Source: Prado023 sp963706875 (GTDB lineage Bacteria; Actinomycetota; Actinomycetes; S36-B12; CAIYMF01). Taken from it: a stretch of 64,000 bases of DNA. Numbering within the stretch: position 1 is the stretch's first letter; each line of letters begins with the position of its first letter. Shown here piece by piece: positions 55,509 through 64,000 of the stretch. Position numbers and translations under genes: made by a program. Below the pieces are notes generated by a model that searched no databases, was not told the origin of the DNA, and saw only the letters and a program-made list of their open reading frames with translations. The stretch lies in the NCBI GenBank assembly GCA_963706875.1, contig CAVPNW010000016.1, positions 1 through 64,000 of the forward strand, in the 5' to 3' direction.

Positions 55509-56086
55509 GGGTTCATCTCCGCGGGCGGGCCGGCGTCGCCGTCGGCGATGGCCAACGCCACCTCGGTGGGCCGGCCGTGGGAGCGGAAGTGGCCGATCTC
55601 GACCTGGATGAACAGCGCGGAAGCAGTCACGGCGATGGGCCCGTCGGGGCCAAGGCGTCCGATGGCCGCCGTGTACACCTTGCGCCCTGAGACGCCAGTG
55701 ATCCGCGCATGGAACTCCAGCACGGAGCCCACGGGCACCGGCCGGACGAAGTTCGTCTCCAGGCGGGCCGTCACGGCCGGGCGCATGAGCAACCAGTTGA
55801 CGGCGCCGAGCACCTCGTCGACGGCAGCCGTCAGCAGACCTCCATGGGCCAGTCCGGGTGCCCCCTGGTGAGCCGGTCCGACCTCGAAGGAGGCCGTCAG
55901 GGTCAGGTCCTCGCCGGCCTGGACCTGCATGTGCAGGCCGGCCGGATGCTCCGACCCGCAGCCGAAGCAGTGGCGGTAGTGGGAGGCGATCATCGTTCCC
56001 GGCGGCACGGCCTCGGGGCTGCGCGGCGGGAGGATCGCCTCAGGGCCGGGCGTCGTGCCGGCCCCGATCGGCTGAGGTTCCATCAC
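55505..56086 (-). CDS. Hotdog-fold thioesterase (PaaI/THEM4-like)
   Basis: 193 residues with a hotdog fold: CFGCGSEHPAGLHMQVQAGE, GLAHGGLLTAAVDEVLGAVN (the catalytic AHGG...DE region), RLETNFVRPVPVGSVLEFH and AVTASALFIQVEIGHF. It probably hydrolyses acyl-CoA thioesters. The GTG is chosen because TAGTGT lies 7 nt upstream, pointing to a leaderless message; ATG 56083 is the next codon. It leads the thioesterase-dut-DUF3710 run and is divergent from the DUF3093 gene. Confidence 0.85.
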   Translation of the reverse strand: MMEPQPIGAGTTPGPEAILPPRSPEAVPPGTMIASHYRHCFGCGSEHPAGLHMQVQAGEDLTLTASFEVGPAHQGAPGLAHGGLLTAAVDEVLGAVNWLLMRPAVTARLETNFVRPVPVGSVLEFHARITGVSGRKVYTAAIGRLGPDGPIAVTASALFIQVEIGHFRSHGRPTEVALAIADGDAGPPAEMNP

Positions 56087-56093
56087 GGTCTGG

Positions 56094-56099
56094 ACACTA
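56094..56099 (-). promoter_or_regulatory. -10 element TAGTGT, candidate leaderless start
   Basis: TAGTGT on the minus strand ends 7 nt before the GTG of the thioesterase gene, in the 100-base gap divergent from the DUF3093 gene. Confidence 0.5.
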
Positions 56100-56187
56100 C
56101 TGAGCGGCCGTGCCGGGCCGGACCGGCGGGGGCTGGTCCGCCCCCTGCCTTCGGTCCCGGCTGGGTCGAGGTGCCAGAGTTGGCCAT

Positions 56188-56670
56188 GTGCCTGACGCCG
56201 ATGCGCCCGAGAAGCCCGAGTACAGCGAACGCCTGTGGCCGGGGCCGGTCGTGTGGATCCTTGCCTTCGGCAGCATCGCTGCCCTGGCCATCGCCTACGG
56301 CAGTTCGCTCGGGGCCGTGTCGGGCTGGCTCGTCGCCCTCGGCGGCGGTGCCGTCGCGGCGGTACTCATCGCTCGCAGCGCCGCCCTGGTCACGGTCACC
56401 GACCGCCAGCTGCACGCCGGACACGCGGGGATCGAGTGGGAGGCCACTGGGCGGGTCCTGCCTCTGGACGCCGAGCAGGCCCGCTCCGCGCGCGGTCCGC
56501 ACGGGGACCCCACGGCGTTCATGCTGCTTCGCCCCGGGGTCGGGCCGGGGGCCGTGGTGGTCGAGGTGACCGACCCGCAGGACCCCCACCGGACCTGGCT
56601 TCTGGCCTCGCGACACCCGGAGCGACTGGCGCGCGCGATCGAGACGGCTCGTGGCAGGCTGTCGCCATGA
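56188..56670 (+). CDS. DUF3093 membrane protein
   Basis: 160 residues with two membrane helices (PVVWILAFGSIAALAIAYGS and SGWLVALGGGAVAAVLIARS) after the conserved YSERLWPGP. The remainder (VTVTDRQLHAGHAGIEWEAT and a DPHRTWLLASRHPERLARAI tail) is soluble and matches DUF3093. Function unknown; the family often neighbours dut, as here. The GTG start is the best fit, though no clear ribosome binding site is present. The stop overlaps the start of the next gene. Confidence 0.87.
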   Translation: MPDADAPEKPEYSERLWPGPVVWILAFGSIAALAIAYGSSLGAVSGWLVALGGGAVAAVLIARSAALVTVTDRQLHAGHAGIEWEATGRVLPLDAEQARSARGPHGDPTAFMLLRPGVGPGAVVVEVTDPQDPHRTWLLASRHPERLARAIETARGRLSP

Positions 56671-56930
56671 CCACCGCCACTGCACCCGCCACCAGCTCCG
56701 CACGCGCCGCCCTGCAGACCGCCCGCCCCCTGATCACCATCGGGGCGACGTGGGCGGTCCGCAAGGGCGCGATGCGTGGCTACGAGGCCCGAACCGGCAA
56801 GCCCGCCCCCGTGGTCTACAACCGCGAGGCCTCGATGCTCTCCAAGGTGCTCTGGGCAGCGGCGATGGCCGGGACCATCGCGCTGATCGAGGTCATCCTC
56901 TGGCAGATCTTCGACTCCGAGGACGACTGA
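56667..56930 (+). CDS. DUF4235 membrane protein
   Basis: 87 residues with one sure membrane helix (LWAAAMAGTIALIEVILWQIF) and a possible one at LITIGATWAVRKGAMRGY. The pattern of a basic GYEARTGKPAP loop followed by a helix and an acidic end matches DUF4235. Function unknown. The ATG overlaps the previous stop (ATGA). It converges on the DUF4193 gene. Confidence 0.83.
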   Translation: MTTATAPATSSARAALQTARPLITIGATWAVRKGAMRGYEARTGKPAPVVYNREASMLSKVLWAAAMAGTIALIEVILWQIFDSEDD

Positions 56931-56976
56931 CCCGGGCCAGTTCACCTGAACGCGCCCCTCACGGGTCGCGCGCCGG

Positions 56977-57279
56977 TCAGGCCGCGCACTCCTTGCAGAT
57001 CGGCATGCCGTCCTTCTCGCCGGCCAGCTGGCTGCGGTGATGGACCAGGAAGCACCGACCGCACGTGAACTCATCGGCCTGCCGGGGCAGGACGCGCACA
57101 CTCAGGCTCTCATCGGAGAGGTCGGCGCCCGGCAGCTCGAGGTTCTCGGCGAGCTCAGTCTCGTCAACGTCGACCGTGGAGGCCGCCTTGTCGATCCGAC
57201 GGGCCTTCAGCTCCTCGATGCTGTCCTCGGCAAGACTGTCGTCCTCGGTCTTGCGCGGCGCGTCGTAGTCGGTGGCCAT
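56977..57279 (-). CDS. DUF4193 zinc-ribbon-like protein
   Basis: 100 residues. An acidic N-terminal half (MATDYDAPRKTEDDSLAEDS, DETELAENLELPGADLSDES) leads to a C-terminal TCGRCFLVHHRSQLA...ICKECAA with two CxxC pairs that probably hold a zinc ion. It fits DUF4193, a family near-universal in actinobacteria and studied as a transcription-linked small protein in only a few species; the function remains open. No export signal. Divergent from the carbonic anhydrase gene. Confidence 0.9.
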   Translation of the reverse strand: MATDYDAPRKTEDDSLAEDSIEELKARRIDKAASTVDVDETELAENLELPGADLSDESLSVRVLPRQADEFTCGRCFLVHHRSQLAGEKDGMPICKECAA

Positions 57280-57432
57280 GCTCGTGCTCCCCCCATGATG
57301 GGATCGGTGTCAGATCGGTGGAACGTCGCAGCACCCGGACTTTATGCCCGGACTGCGCAGCGCATTGTGCCGCATGATGGTGACACGAGCAGCACGACAC
57401 GGCCCAACGGGCCCGAGGAGAGGAAATCATTG

Positions 57433-57951
57433 ATGGCCCTCTACGCCATCGGGGATCGTACCCCGACGATCCACCCCACGGCGTTCGTGCATCCGGAGGC
57501 GGTGATCATCGGTGACGTCATGGTGGGGGCCGAGGCCTCGATCTGGCCCACGGCGGTGCTTCGGGGCGACACCGGCCAGGTCGTGGTCGGCGCCCAGACC
57601 TCGATCCAGGACGGCAGCGTCCTGCACTGCACGGATGAGTGGGACACCATCGTGGGCGCCCGTTGTGTGATTGGTCACAGGGCCCACCTCGAGGGCTGCA
57701 CGATCGAGGACGACAGCCTCGTGGGTTCCGGGTCGGTCGTGCTGCACCGCGCGGTGGTGCGCGCGGGAGGCATGGTTGCCGCCCAGGCGCTGGTCCCCCC
57801 CGGGACCGAGGTGCCCTCGGGAGCAGTGGCCATGGGGGTGCCGGCGCGCATCAAGCCCGATGCGGTGCCTGCCGGCATGATCTCCGCGTCGGTCGAGACC
57901 TACGTCAGGAGCGCCCACTGGTACAACGCGCACATGCGCAGGATCGGCTGA
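57433..57951 (+). CDS. Gamma carbonic anhydrase family protein
   Basis: 172 residues of left-handed beta-helix hexapeptide repeats (TAFVHPEAVIIGDVMVGAEA, SIWPTAVLRGDTGQVVVGA). The metal-binding histidines are visible at SVLHCTDE, VIGHRAHLEG, with the GQVVVGAQTSIQDGSVLH run before them. Members hydrate CO2 or have lost activity; the acid residues needed for catalysis cannot be judged here. The ATG follows GAGGAGAGGAAATC. It converges on the inositol phosphatase gene. Confidence 0.9.
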   Translation: MALYAIGDRTPTIHPTAFVHPEAVIIGDVMVGAEASIWPTAVLRGDTGQVVVGAQTSIQDGSVLHCTDEWDTIVGARCVIGHRAHLEGCTIEDDSLVGSGSVVLHRAVVRAGGMVAAQALVPPGTEVPSGAVAMGVPARIKPDAVPAGMISASVETYVRSAHWYNAHMRRIG

Positions 57952-57983
57952 CCGGCCCCGGCACGGTGCCGGCGTCCTCGTGC

Positions 57984-58822
57984 TCAGTCGTGGTCGGCGC
58001 CTGCCCGCGCCAGCAGGGCCTTGAACTCCGCGCCAGGTGTGCTGGGGCCAGCCACGTGAGCTCGCTGGACGGCGGGCCGTCGCCCGGACCCCCGGCGACG
58101 AGGCCTGACTCGGTGGCCACCAGGACGCCGGCCGCGAAGTCCCACGGGTTCAGGCCGCGCTCGTAGTAGCAGTCGACACGTCCGGCCGCGGCCCAGCACA
58201 GGTCGACCGCCGCGGCACCGGCCCGGCGGATGTCGCGGACTGCCGGCAGCACCATGGCCAGCGCCCGCGCCTGAGCCGCCCGACGCGCCTGGGCATAGCC
58301 GAAGCCCGTGGCCACCAGCGCCTGGCTGAGGCTCTCGGGGGCCCCCGGCGCGACCCGTTCGACGCGCGTTCCCGAGACCCGGATCGCCCCCTGGCCGCGG
58401 ACGGCGACGAAGGTCTCACCGAACCGCGGCACGTCCACGACGCCGACCTGCACCACGCCGTCGACCTCCGCGGCGATGCTGACCGCCCAGCTGGGCAGCC
58501 CATAGAGGTAGTTCACCGTCCCGTCCAGTGGATCCACGATCCAGCGCACACCGGTGCTTCCCGCGCGATCGGCGCCCTCCTCGCCGAGCAGCCCGTCATC
58601 GGGGCGCTCGGCCAGGATGGTGCCCACGACCAGGGCCTCGGCCTCGGTGTCCATCTGGGTCACGACATCCGTCAGCGTCGACTTGGTCGTGACCGTCAGT
58701 GCCTGCTCCCGCCCGGCCATCAGCAGGTCCCCGGCCGCTCGGGCCGCGCGCCATGCCACCTCGAGCAGCTCGTGCTCGAGCCCCAGCGCCGCGACGGGGA
58801 ACCCCCCGACGTCGGCGGTCAC
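57984..58822 (-). CDS. Inositol monophosphatase family protein, one frameshift
   Basis: About 279 residues. Metal-binding motifs of the family are clear: GLLGEEGAD, WIVDPLDGTVNYLYGLP (DPLDGTxN) and NPWDFAAGVLVATESGL (WDxAAG). It may act in inositol, and so mycothiol, synthesis or on another sugar phosphate. Near 58047 the frame breaks, apparently by one missing base in the TGGCTGGCC tract; the C-terminus then reads GPSTPGAEFKALLARAGADHD*. The GTG start overlaps the ferrochelatase stop (GTGA), a coupling kept in related genomes. Confidence 0.9.
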
Positions 58823-59865
58823 GTGTCGGACCCGCACAGCGCCGGGCGCGGTCCGCGCGGGTTCGGGCAGCACCCCGGCGCGCACGGCACCACCCGTGGG
58901 CCCAGGGCCCCGGTCGTCGGGCTCGCGGCGTGCGGCACCCCGTCGGCGGCCGCCCGGGACTCATCGAGGAGGTCGGCGATCATGGCGATGAACCGCGGAT
59001 CCGTGCCCGCCGTGGCCGCCCTGGCGACCGGGATCCCGACGTCCCGCGCCTGGTCGGTGGCGATCGTGTCGAGGTCCCAGATGACCTCCATGTGGTCACT
59101 GACGAAGCCGATCGGCACCATCACCGCCCCTGGCACGCCAGCTTGGGCGAGGGCGGCGAGGTGGTCACCGATGTCCGGCTCCAACCACGGGACGTGCGGC
59201 GCACCGGACCGGGACTGGTAGACGAGGTCCCACTCGTCGCCGTGGCCCAGGGCTGCGGCGATCGTGGCGGCCACGTCGCGGTGCTGGGCGACGTAGTCAC
59301 ACCTCTGAGCATCGGCCGTGGGGATGGAGTGCGTGGTGAACACCAGGCGGCTGCCCGCGGGCAGGCCCGCCAGGCTGGTGCGGGTGGAGTCCACCATCGA
59401 CTCGACGAATCCGGCATGGTTGAAGTACGTGCGCAGCTTGTGGACCTGCGGGGACCACGCGGGATCCTCGGCCTGGACCTCCGTCAGCGCGTCGAAGAGG
59501 TTCTCGCGGTACTGCCGACATCCCGAGTACGACGAGTAGGCGGAGGTGAGCACGGCGAAGATGCGCGTCGCGCCGAGCTCCCGGGCCTGCCGCAGCGCGT
59601 CGCTGAGATAGGGATCCCAGTTGCGGTTGCCCCACAGGACCGGCATCTGCTCACCTCGGGCGTCGAGCTCGGCGCGGATCTGGCCGACAAGGTCACGGTT
59701 GAGCCCATTGATCGGCGAGACGCCGCCGAAATGCCCGTAGTGGGCACCTACCGCCACCAGCCGCTCACGGGGAATCCCCCGGCCCCGGGTGACGTTCTCG
59801 AGGAACGGAACGACATCATCGGGGCCCTCGGGGCCGCCGAACGACACGACGAGCAGCACGTCCAC
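58819..59865 (-). CDS. hemH: Ferrochelatase (coproporphyrin ferrochelatase CpfC type)
   Basis: Inserts Fe2+ into coproporphyrin III (given HemQ) or protoporphyrin. 348 residues: FGGPEGPDDVVPFLENVTRG, the His in GAHYGHFGGVSPINGLN, TSAYSSYSGCRQYRENL, FTTHSIPTADAQRCDY and VPIGFVSDHMEVIWDLD. The end CAPGCCPNPRGPRPALCG holds the cysteines expected to bind the [2Fe-2S] cluster found in actinobacterial enzymes. The GTG start is preceded by GGAGG; an ATG seven codons earlier is less likely. The stop overlaps the inositol phosphatase start. Divergent from sepH. Confidence 0.95.
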   Translation of the reverse strand: MDVLLVVSFGGPEGPDDVVPFLENVTRGRGIPRERLVAVGAHYGHFGGVSPINGLNRDLVGQIRAELDARGEQMPVLWGNRNWDPYLSDALRQARELGATRIFAVLTSAYSSYSGCRQYRENLFDALTEVQAEDPAWSPQVHKLRTYFNHAGFVESMVDSTRTSLAGLPAGSRLVFTTHSIPTADAQRCDYVAQHRDVAATIAAALGHGDEWDLVYQSRSGAPHVPWLEPDIGDHLAALAQAGVPGAVMVPIGFVSDHMEVIWDLDTIATDQARDVGIPVARAATAGTDPRFIAMIADLLDESRAAADGVPHAASPTTGALGPRVVPCAPGCCPNPRGPRPALCGSDT

Positions 59866-59963
59866 GCCCCTGATCCTCCCCGACATGGCCCGTGCCAGCC
59901 ACTGCGGGCCCCCGAGTGGGGCACAATGTGCCCGATTGCCACGAGGCAGATGCGAGGAGTGCG

Positions 59964-61183
59964 ATGCGCGAGTTGAGGTTCGATGGCCTGTCCCCCGACG
60001 GCACACGCCTGATCCTGGCCGGCAAGGACGGACAGAAGTACTCCGTGGTGATCGACGAGCGCATCGAGGCCGCCGTCCGGCGCGACCGTGCCCGTATCGG
60101 CCAGGTCGAGATCGAGCAGGCGGGCATGCTGCGCCCCCGGGAGATCCAGGCGCGGATCCGTTCCGGGCAGACGGCCGAGGATGTCGCTGCGGCCAGTGGC
60201 CTGCCGATCGAGCACATCCGCCGGTTCGAGGGACCGGTCCTCACCGAGCGCGCCTGGGTGGCCCAGCAGGCACAGGCCACCGAGGTGCGCCGACCCGGTG
60301 GCGACATCGAGCTCGGCGACCTGGTGTCCGAGCGGCTGCACGCGGAGGGCGTGGACGCCGCCGACATCGCCTGGGACGCCTGGCGTCGTGACGATGGGAC
60401 GTGGGTGGTCATCGCCACCTTCCCCCTGCCGCCGAACACGCACGTGGCGACCTGGACCTACGACAGCGGCAGCCGCACGATGACCGTCGTCGACGACAAC
60501 GCCGGCGCCCTGTCGGCGATCGATCCGCAGGCGCCGCTGCGCCTTGCTGCGTCGCGCCCGATGCTGGCCACGGTCGCGTCGATCGAGGACGAGGAGGACG
60601 ACCACGAGCCCGCCGTGGTGACCTCCCTGCCGGCGTGGGGTCACGACCGGACGGGCGTCGGCGAGCCGTCCGAGCCCGTCGGGCAGGACGATGCTGAGCC
60701 CGGCGAGGACGCGCCGATCGAGGGGCAGGGCCTCGAGGCCGTCGGGCCCTGGGACGACTCCGACGCCGCCGAGGACCGCGAGGAGCCTGGCGACGAGCCG
60801 GAGTTCGAGGACCCCACGGTCGAGGAGATCGAGGACGCGTTCGAGGAGACCTCCGGTGGCCAGGCCGATCAGCCCGACGACCTGGCGACTGCCGAGGAGG
60901 TCGAGTCCGACGACCTGCGGATTGACCAGGAGGGCGACGCCGACGACCTGCGGATTGACCAGGAGGGCGACGCGACCTGCCGGCTGGAGGTCAGGGCGAC
61001 GCCGACGACCTGCCGGCTGGAGGTCAGGGTGACGCGGTGGAGCCCGGCGACTCCGGTCCCACGGCCGATGCCGAGGACGTCCCGCTCTTCCAGACGCCCG
61101 CTCCCCCGGCGCAGCGGCCGACGGGCAAGCCCAGCGTTCCCAGCTTCGACGACATCCTCTTCGGTCCCGGCCCCGGCAAGTAG
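59964..61183 (+). CDS. sepH: Septation protein SepH (DUF3071), frameshift within a repeat
   Basis: FtsZ-assembly-promoting division protein of actinobacteria. The N-terminal DUF3071 domain is complete (MRELRFDGLSPDGTRLILAG, IDERIEAAVRRDRARI, the helix-turn-helix-like PREIQARIRSGQTAEDVAAA, LVSERLHAEGVDAADIAWDA). An acidic linker rich in Glu and Asp contains four copies of an 11-residue repeat, and the conserved C-terminal motif SVPSFDDILFGPGPGK follows. The third copy is 29 instead of 33 bases, so frame is lost there until the C-terminus. The ATG follows GAGGAG. Divergent from hemH, as in Streptomyces. Confidence 0.9.
60906..61033 (+). repeat. 33-bp tandem repeat in sepH
   Basis: Four copies: 60906-60938 and 60939-60971 (DDLRIDQEGDA type), 60972-61000 (only 29 bases) and 61001-61033 (DDLPAGGQGDA type). 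The third copy lacks four bases at its start, which shifts the frame. Confidence 0.88.
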
Positions 61184-61199
61184 TCCCTGGCCGGCACCT

Positions 61200-62333
61200 T
61201 CAGGAGTTCGGACCCCCGGCGACACGCAGCGGGATGAGGACCTCGTCGTCGGTCAGCGCTCCGTGCTGGCCGCGCAGCCCGGACACGAGCCGGTCGATTC
61301 GATCGGAGGTCAGCGCCCAGTCATCGCGCGCGATCGCCACGACATCCCCGATCCGGTCGGCGTACCAGTCGTCCACCGGCCCCAGCAGGTCGACCACGTC
61401 GGCCCGGGAGCGAACGTCGGCCCGGTCGCCGAGCTCCTCGCTCCACGCCGCATGCACCGCATCGGCCCGTCCCGGTGCGGTGTAGACGTGCCGGACCCGG
61501 GGCTCGCCGAGGATCGTGACGACATCGCGACGCAGCGACGGCCTGCTCTCGAGGTCGATCCGGCGCTCGTCGGGGACGTCGATCATCCCGTGATCGGCGG
61601 TCACCAGCAGGGCGACGTCGGGGGCCACGAGCTCCAGCAGCCCGGTGACCAGGGAGTCCACTCGGGGAAGGGCCGCGCGGTAGGCCCCTGAGCTCACCCC
61701 GTTGACGTGCGCGACCTTGTCCAGGTCCGGCCAGTAGACGTAGGTCAGGCTGCCCCGGTGCTCCGCTCGGGCCCGCGTGACCGCCCTGGCCGCCACGGCC
61801 AGGCGTGCGGGCAGGGAATCGGCCCCGGGGTACTCGCCGCCGCGCAGGGCCGCGCGCGTCAACCCGCTGGCCCGGTGCGCAGCGGGTGCGGCGCTGGTCA
61901 CCAGGACCCCGGCGCTGGCGGCCCGCTCCAGGACTGTGGACTCGGGCTGGGTGGCGATCGGGTTGGGGTCACCGCCCCAGGACAGCGGCGCCAGCACGGA
62001 CCCGTCGTCGAGGCGGAACGATGTGCCCACGATCCCGTGCATCCCCGGCGGCAGGCCCGTGCCCAGGCTCGTCAGCGACACGCAGGTCGTGGAGGGGAAC
62101 GGAGCCGCCAGCGGGCCGATCTCGCGCATGGCGGCCAGCCGGGGTGCCAGGGTGGCGTGCTCCGCGAGCTGGAGGGCGCCCAGGCCGTCAACCAGCAGCA
62201 CGATGACGTGCTGCGGCTCCCCCACCGAGTCCCGCAGGGGCGTGATCAAGCCGTTCGCGTCCGCCGGGAACCCCGGCACGCCCAGCAGGTGCGCGGCTGC
62301 GGGCAGGAGCTCGGCCAGGGGCCGCGGCGTCAC
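61200..62333 (-). CDS. Alkaline phosphatase family protein (nucleotide pyrophosphatase-like)
   Basis: 377 residues. HVIVLLVDGLGALQLAEHA contains the first metal-site Asp, and PFPSTTCVSLTSLGTGLPPG the predicted Thr/Ser nucleophile of the phosphodiesterase/pyrophosphatase type. The later DLDKVAHVNG and LLVTADHGMIDVP motifs give the remaining metal ligands. No signal peptide, so it is probably cytoplasmic. The substrate is unknown. The GTG start overlaps the DUF5998 stop (GTGA); this gene trio with sepH is conserved in actinobacteria. It converges on sepH. Confidence 0.87.
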   Translation of the reverse strand: MTPRPLAELLPAAAHLLGVPGFPADANGLITPLRDSVGEPQHVIVLLVDGLGALQLAEHATLAPRLAAMREIGPLAAPFPSTTCVSLTSLGTGLPPGMHGIVGTSFRLDDGSVLAPLSWGGDPNPIATQPESTVLERAASAGVLVTSAAPAAHRASGLTRAALRGGEYPGADSLPARLAVAARAVTRARAEHRGSLTYVYWPDLDKVAHVNGVSSGAYRAALPRVDSLVTGLLELVAPDVALLVTADHGMIDVPDERRIDLESRPSLRRDVVTILGEPRVRHVYTAPGRADAVHAAWSEELGDRADVRSRADVVDLLGPVDDWYADRIGDVVAIARDDWALTSDRIDRLVSGLRGQHGALTDDEVLIPLRVAGGPNS

Positions 62334-62905
62334 TGGGCGTGCTGGCTGATCGCCGCCGACAGCGCAGCGGCGAACTCCAGCGTCCGGACCACAGCGTCCG
62401 CGCCGTCACCGGCCTCTGAGACACGCAGGGAGAAGTCGTCGTTGGAGGCAGCCCCGGTGAAGCCGTGGTCGGCGGTGCATTCGGGGTCCCCACAACCCGC
62501 GGGCTCGAGATCCAGCCGCGACACCGCACCCCAGCCGATGGTCAGCATCACCTCGCGGACGGCCCCGCCCGGCTTGTGCAGCGCGGGGTTGCCCACGATC
62601 CGGTTCACCACGACCGACTTGACGTCTGCAAGTCGCACGGCCTCGGAGTTCGCCGAGGCGTAGGGCACGGGGCAGGACTCGTCGGGCGGGAAGTCGTCGA
62701 TGTGCAGCACGAGCAGCCGGGTCCCGGTGAGCAGCAGCAGCGAGATGTGCCGGCGCAGCTCCTCGCGGTCGAAGGTGGCCTCGTGCTGGATGACGTAGCT
62801 GAGGGGCTCCTCGTCGGCAAGGGCGGTGGCCATGGTGTCGGCGACGAGCTCTGGGTAGTAGCCGGATGCAGCGATCTCGGAGCGCAGCTGGGACTTGGGG
62901 TTCAC
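62330..62905 (-). CDS. DUF5998 protein
   Basis: 191 residues. The family is recognised by GYYPELVADTMATALADEEP, SYVIQHEATFDREELRRHIS, LLVLHIDDFPPDE and LTIGWGAVSRLDLEPAGCGD. It is probably cytoplasmic and has no known function; it stands between the alkaline phosphatase-like gene and the Pat-like gene in most actinobacteria. The GTG start follows GGGAGGATTC. Confidence 0.88.
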   Translation of the reverse strand: MNPKSQLRSEIAASGYYPELVADTMATALADEEPLSYVIQHEATFDREELRRHISLLLLTGTRLLVLHIDDFPPDESCPVPYASANSEAVRLADVKSVVVNRIVGNPALHKPGGAVREVMLTIGWGAVSRLDLEPAGCGDPECTADHGFTGAASNDDFSLRVSEAGDGADAVVRTLEFAAALSAAISQHAQ

Positions 62906-62926
62906 CGGGGAATCCTCCCACGTCCC

Positions 62927-64000
62927 TCAGGCATCCAGCAGCCTGCGGACCCCCACGTCCAGTCGCTCCCACTGCATCCTGATGCGACCGGTGGCCCCGA
63001 GGACCGCCGCGCCGGAGCCCGACACGACGATCGGGTTGAGGTCCAGCGAGGCCAACGCCGGCACGTCGTCGAGCAGGAGCCCGAGGCGGGCGATGATCTG
63101 GCACAGGGCCTCCACGTCCACGGGGTCGGCACCCCGGTAGCCACGCAGAAGCGGTGCCGCCTTCGGGGCAGCGACGAGGCGGCGGGCCTCGGCCATGCTC
63201 AGCGGCGGGATGCGGTAGGAGTGATCTCCCAGCAGCTCGGAGGCGACGCCGCCGACGCCGAACCGGACGACCGGCCCGAACAGGGGGTCGTCGACGGCAC
63301 CGGCCAGGGTGGGGACCCCCGGGGGCGCCATCGACTGCACGACGAGCCGGTGGCCGGCCATCTCGTCGAGCTGGGCGACCATCGACAGGTAGGCGCCCCG
63401 CACGGCCCGCTCGGACTCGAGGTTCATCCGGACGCTGCCGAGATCGACCCGGTGGGCAAGCCAGGGCGCGGTCGTCTTGAGCACCACGGGATACCCGAGC
63501 TCCTCGGCGGCCTGGACCGCCTGCTCCTCCGAGCGGACCGGCCGCGAGGGCCACACGCGGATCCCGTAGCACGCCAGCAGGTCGGCTACCTGGTCTGCCG
63601 TGAGGTCCACGCCGGGGGCGGTCGGGTCCATGGCGTCGGGATCCTCGGAGTCCTCCATCAGGACCGCGGTCGAGTCCTTGCGCGCCTCGGCCAACCAGTC
63701 GGCCACCAGTGCGCTGGCCGCCTCCGGATCCACATCCGGGAAGGCCGGGACATCCACCTGCTCTGCGTCGCGCCACCGGGCGTACCCGCGCACCAGCGCC
63801 AGGGCGTGGATGGCGTCCTCGACGTTGGAGAAGGTGGGGACCGACCCGTGCTCGGGGCGCCCGTCGGGCCCGTTCAAGGGCAGCAGGCCCATCCCGGCCG
63901 GGATCAGCCCGGTGCCGTCGGCCGCCGGCATGATCGCCACGATCGGCTTGTTCGAGTCCGTGCTGACGGCGGTGATCGCGGCGTGCACATCCGCCTGATC
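62927..64000 (-). CDS. Pat-like protein: C-terminal acyl-CoA synthetase (ADP-forming) ATP-grasp domain, partial
   Basis: Only the last 357 residues are in the window; the N-terminus (CoA-binding domain and, in Pat proteins, a GNAT domain) lies beyond the edge. The visible part runs from the end of the succinyl-CoA ligase-like domain (KPIVAIMPAADGTGLIPAGM) into the ATP-grasp part: PGVDLTADQVADLLACYGIR, GYPVVLKTTAPWLAHRVDLG, GPVVRFGVGGVASELLGDHS and the Pro/Asn strand ALASLDLNPIVVSG. The order with DUF5998 matches the protein acetyltransferase of other actinobacteria, which acetylates acyl-CoA synthetases. It could instead be a plain acetate-CoA ligase. Confidence 0.82.
   Translation of the reverse strand, partial: DQADVHAAITAVSTDSNKPIVAIMPAADGTGLIPAGMGLLPLNGPDGRPEHGSVPTFSNVEDAIHALALVRGYARWRDAEQVDVPAFPDVDPEAASALVADWLAEARKDSTAVLMEDSEDPDAMDPTAPGVDLTADQVADLLACYGIRVWPSRPVRSEEQAVQAAEELGYPVVLKTTAPWLAHRVDLGSVRMNLESERAVRGAYLSMVAQLDEMAGHRLVVQSMAPPGVPTLAGAVDDPLFGPVVRFGVGGVASELLGDHSYRIPPLSMAEARRLVAAPKAAPLLRGYRGADPVDVEALCQIIARLGLLLDDVPALASLDLNPIVVSGSGAAVLGATGRIRMQWERLDVGVRRLLDA

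Noticed and set aside
60961..61190. Long continuation of the sepH first frame (Arg/Pro/Ser-rich)
   Set aside because: The other frame ends in SVPSFDDILFGPGPGK, the typical SepH C-terminus, so the continuation is an artefact of the repeat frameshift.

Overview
The window is very GC-rich, gene-dense chromosomal DNA of an Actinomycetota member. The evidence is gene content and order: rimP-nusA-ylxR-infB-DUF503-rbfA-truB...ribF-rpsO-pnp-M16-dapB; ferrochelatase-SepH-phosphatase-DUF5998-Pat; the TrkA pair (CeoB/CeoC-like) divergent from an APC permease and an RNA methyltransferase; coproporphyrin-type heme genes with HemQ; mycoredoxin; and the actinobacterial families DUF3000, DUF3093, DUF3159, DUF3710, DUF4193, DUF4235 and DUF4439. 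I cannot place it below class level.

Layout. 1-5069 (minus): dapB (cut by the window edge), M16 peptidase, pnp and rpsO. 5417-7549: a broken surface protein with SpaA-like and DUF11-like domains and a LAATG sorting signal, then a secreted CAP protein. 8334-18885: ribF, a divergent aminopeptidase P and a dienelactone-hydrolase gene flanked by 46-bp repeats (both lie between truB and ribF), then truB, rbfA, DUF503, infB, ylxR, nusA and rimP. 18976-20510: two ferritin-like DUF4439 genes and two kinds of intergenic repeat. 20595-26402: zapE, ligC, a broken FAS1 protein, membrane proteins and a Prim-PolC-like polymerase. 26593-31313: msrB and a hemE-hemG-hemQ-GNAT operon.

31590-35780 is the most unusual part. 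A badly interrupted fatty-acyl-reductase-like SDR is followed by a 690-residue protein whose C-terminal half resembles cyanobacterial acyl-ACP reductase (AAR) and keeps its catalytic cysteine region; its N-terminal half I do not recognise. A patatin-like lipase follows. This suggests lipid-derived aldehyde or alcohol metabolism. 35828-45578: a CxxC protein plus mycoredoxin pair, a methyltransferase, an EamA transporter, DUF3000, a LuxR-type regulator, RNase D, a GGDEF/EAL protein after dxs, a SOUL protein and a small membrane protein. 45636-64000: aconitase with a palindromic operator candidate, RNA methyltransferase, a KimA-like permease with two TrkA proteins, DUF genes, dut, a gamma carbonic anhydrase, inositol phosphatase, ferrochelatase, sepH and the start of a Pat-like acyl-CoA synthetase.

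Two window-wide observations. First, at least 13 genes, several of them essential, carry small indels that break the frame. Many are one extra base next to a short run, so sequence error is the first explanation, although the surface protein, the FAS1 protein and the SDR carry far more breaks than their neighbours. Second, at least 12 genes have a TANNNT hexamer ending 6-8 nt before the start codon and no visible Shine-Dalgarno sequence, which fits leaderless transcription.
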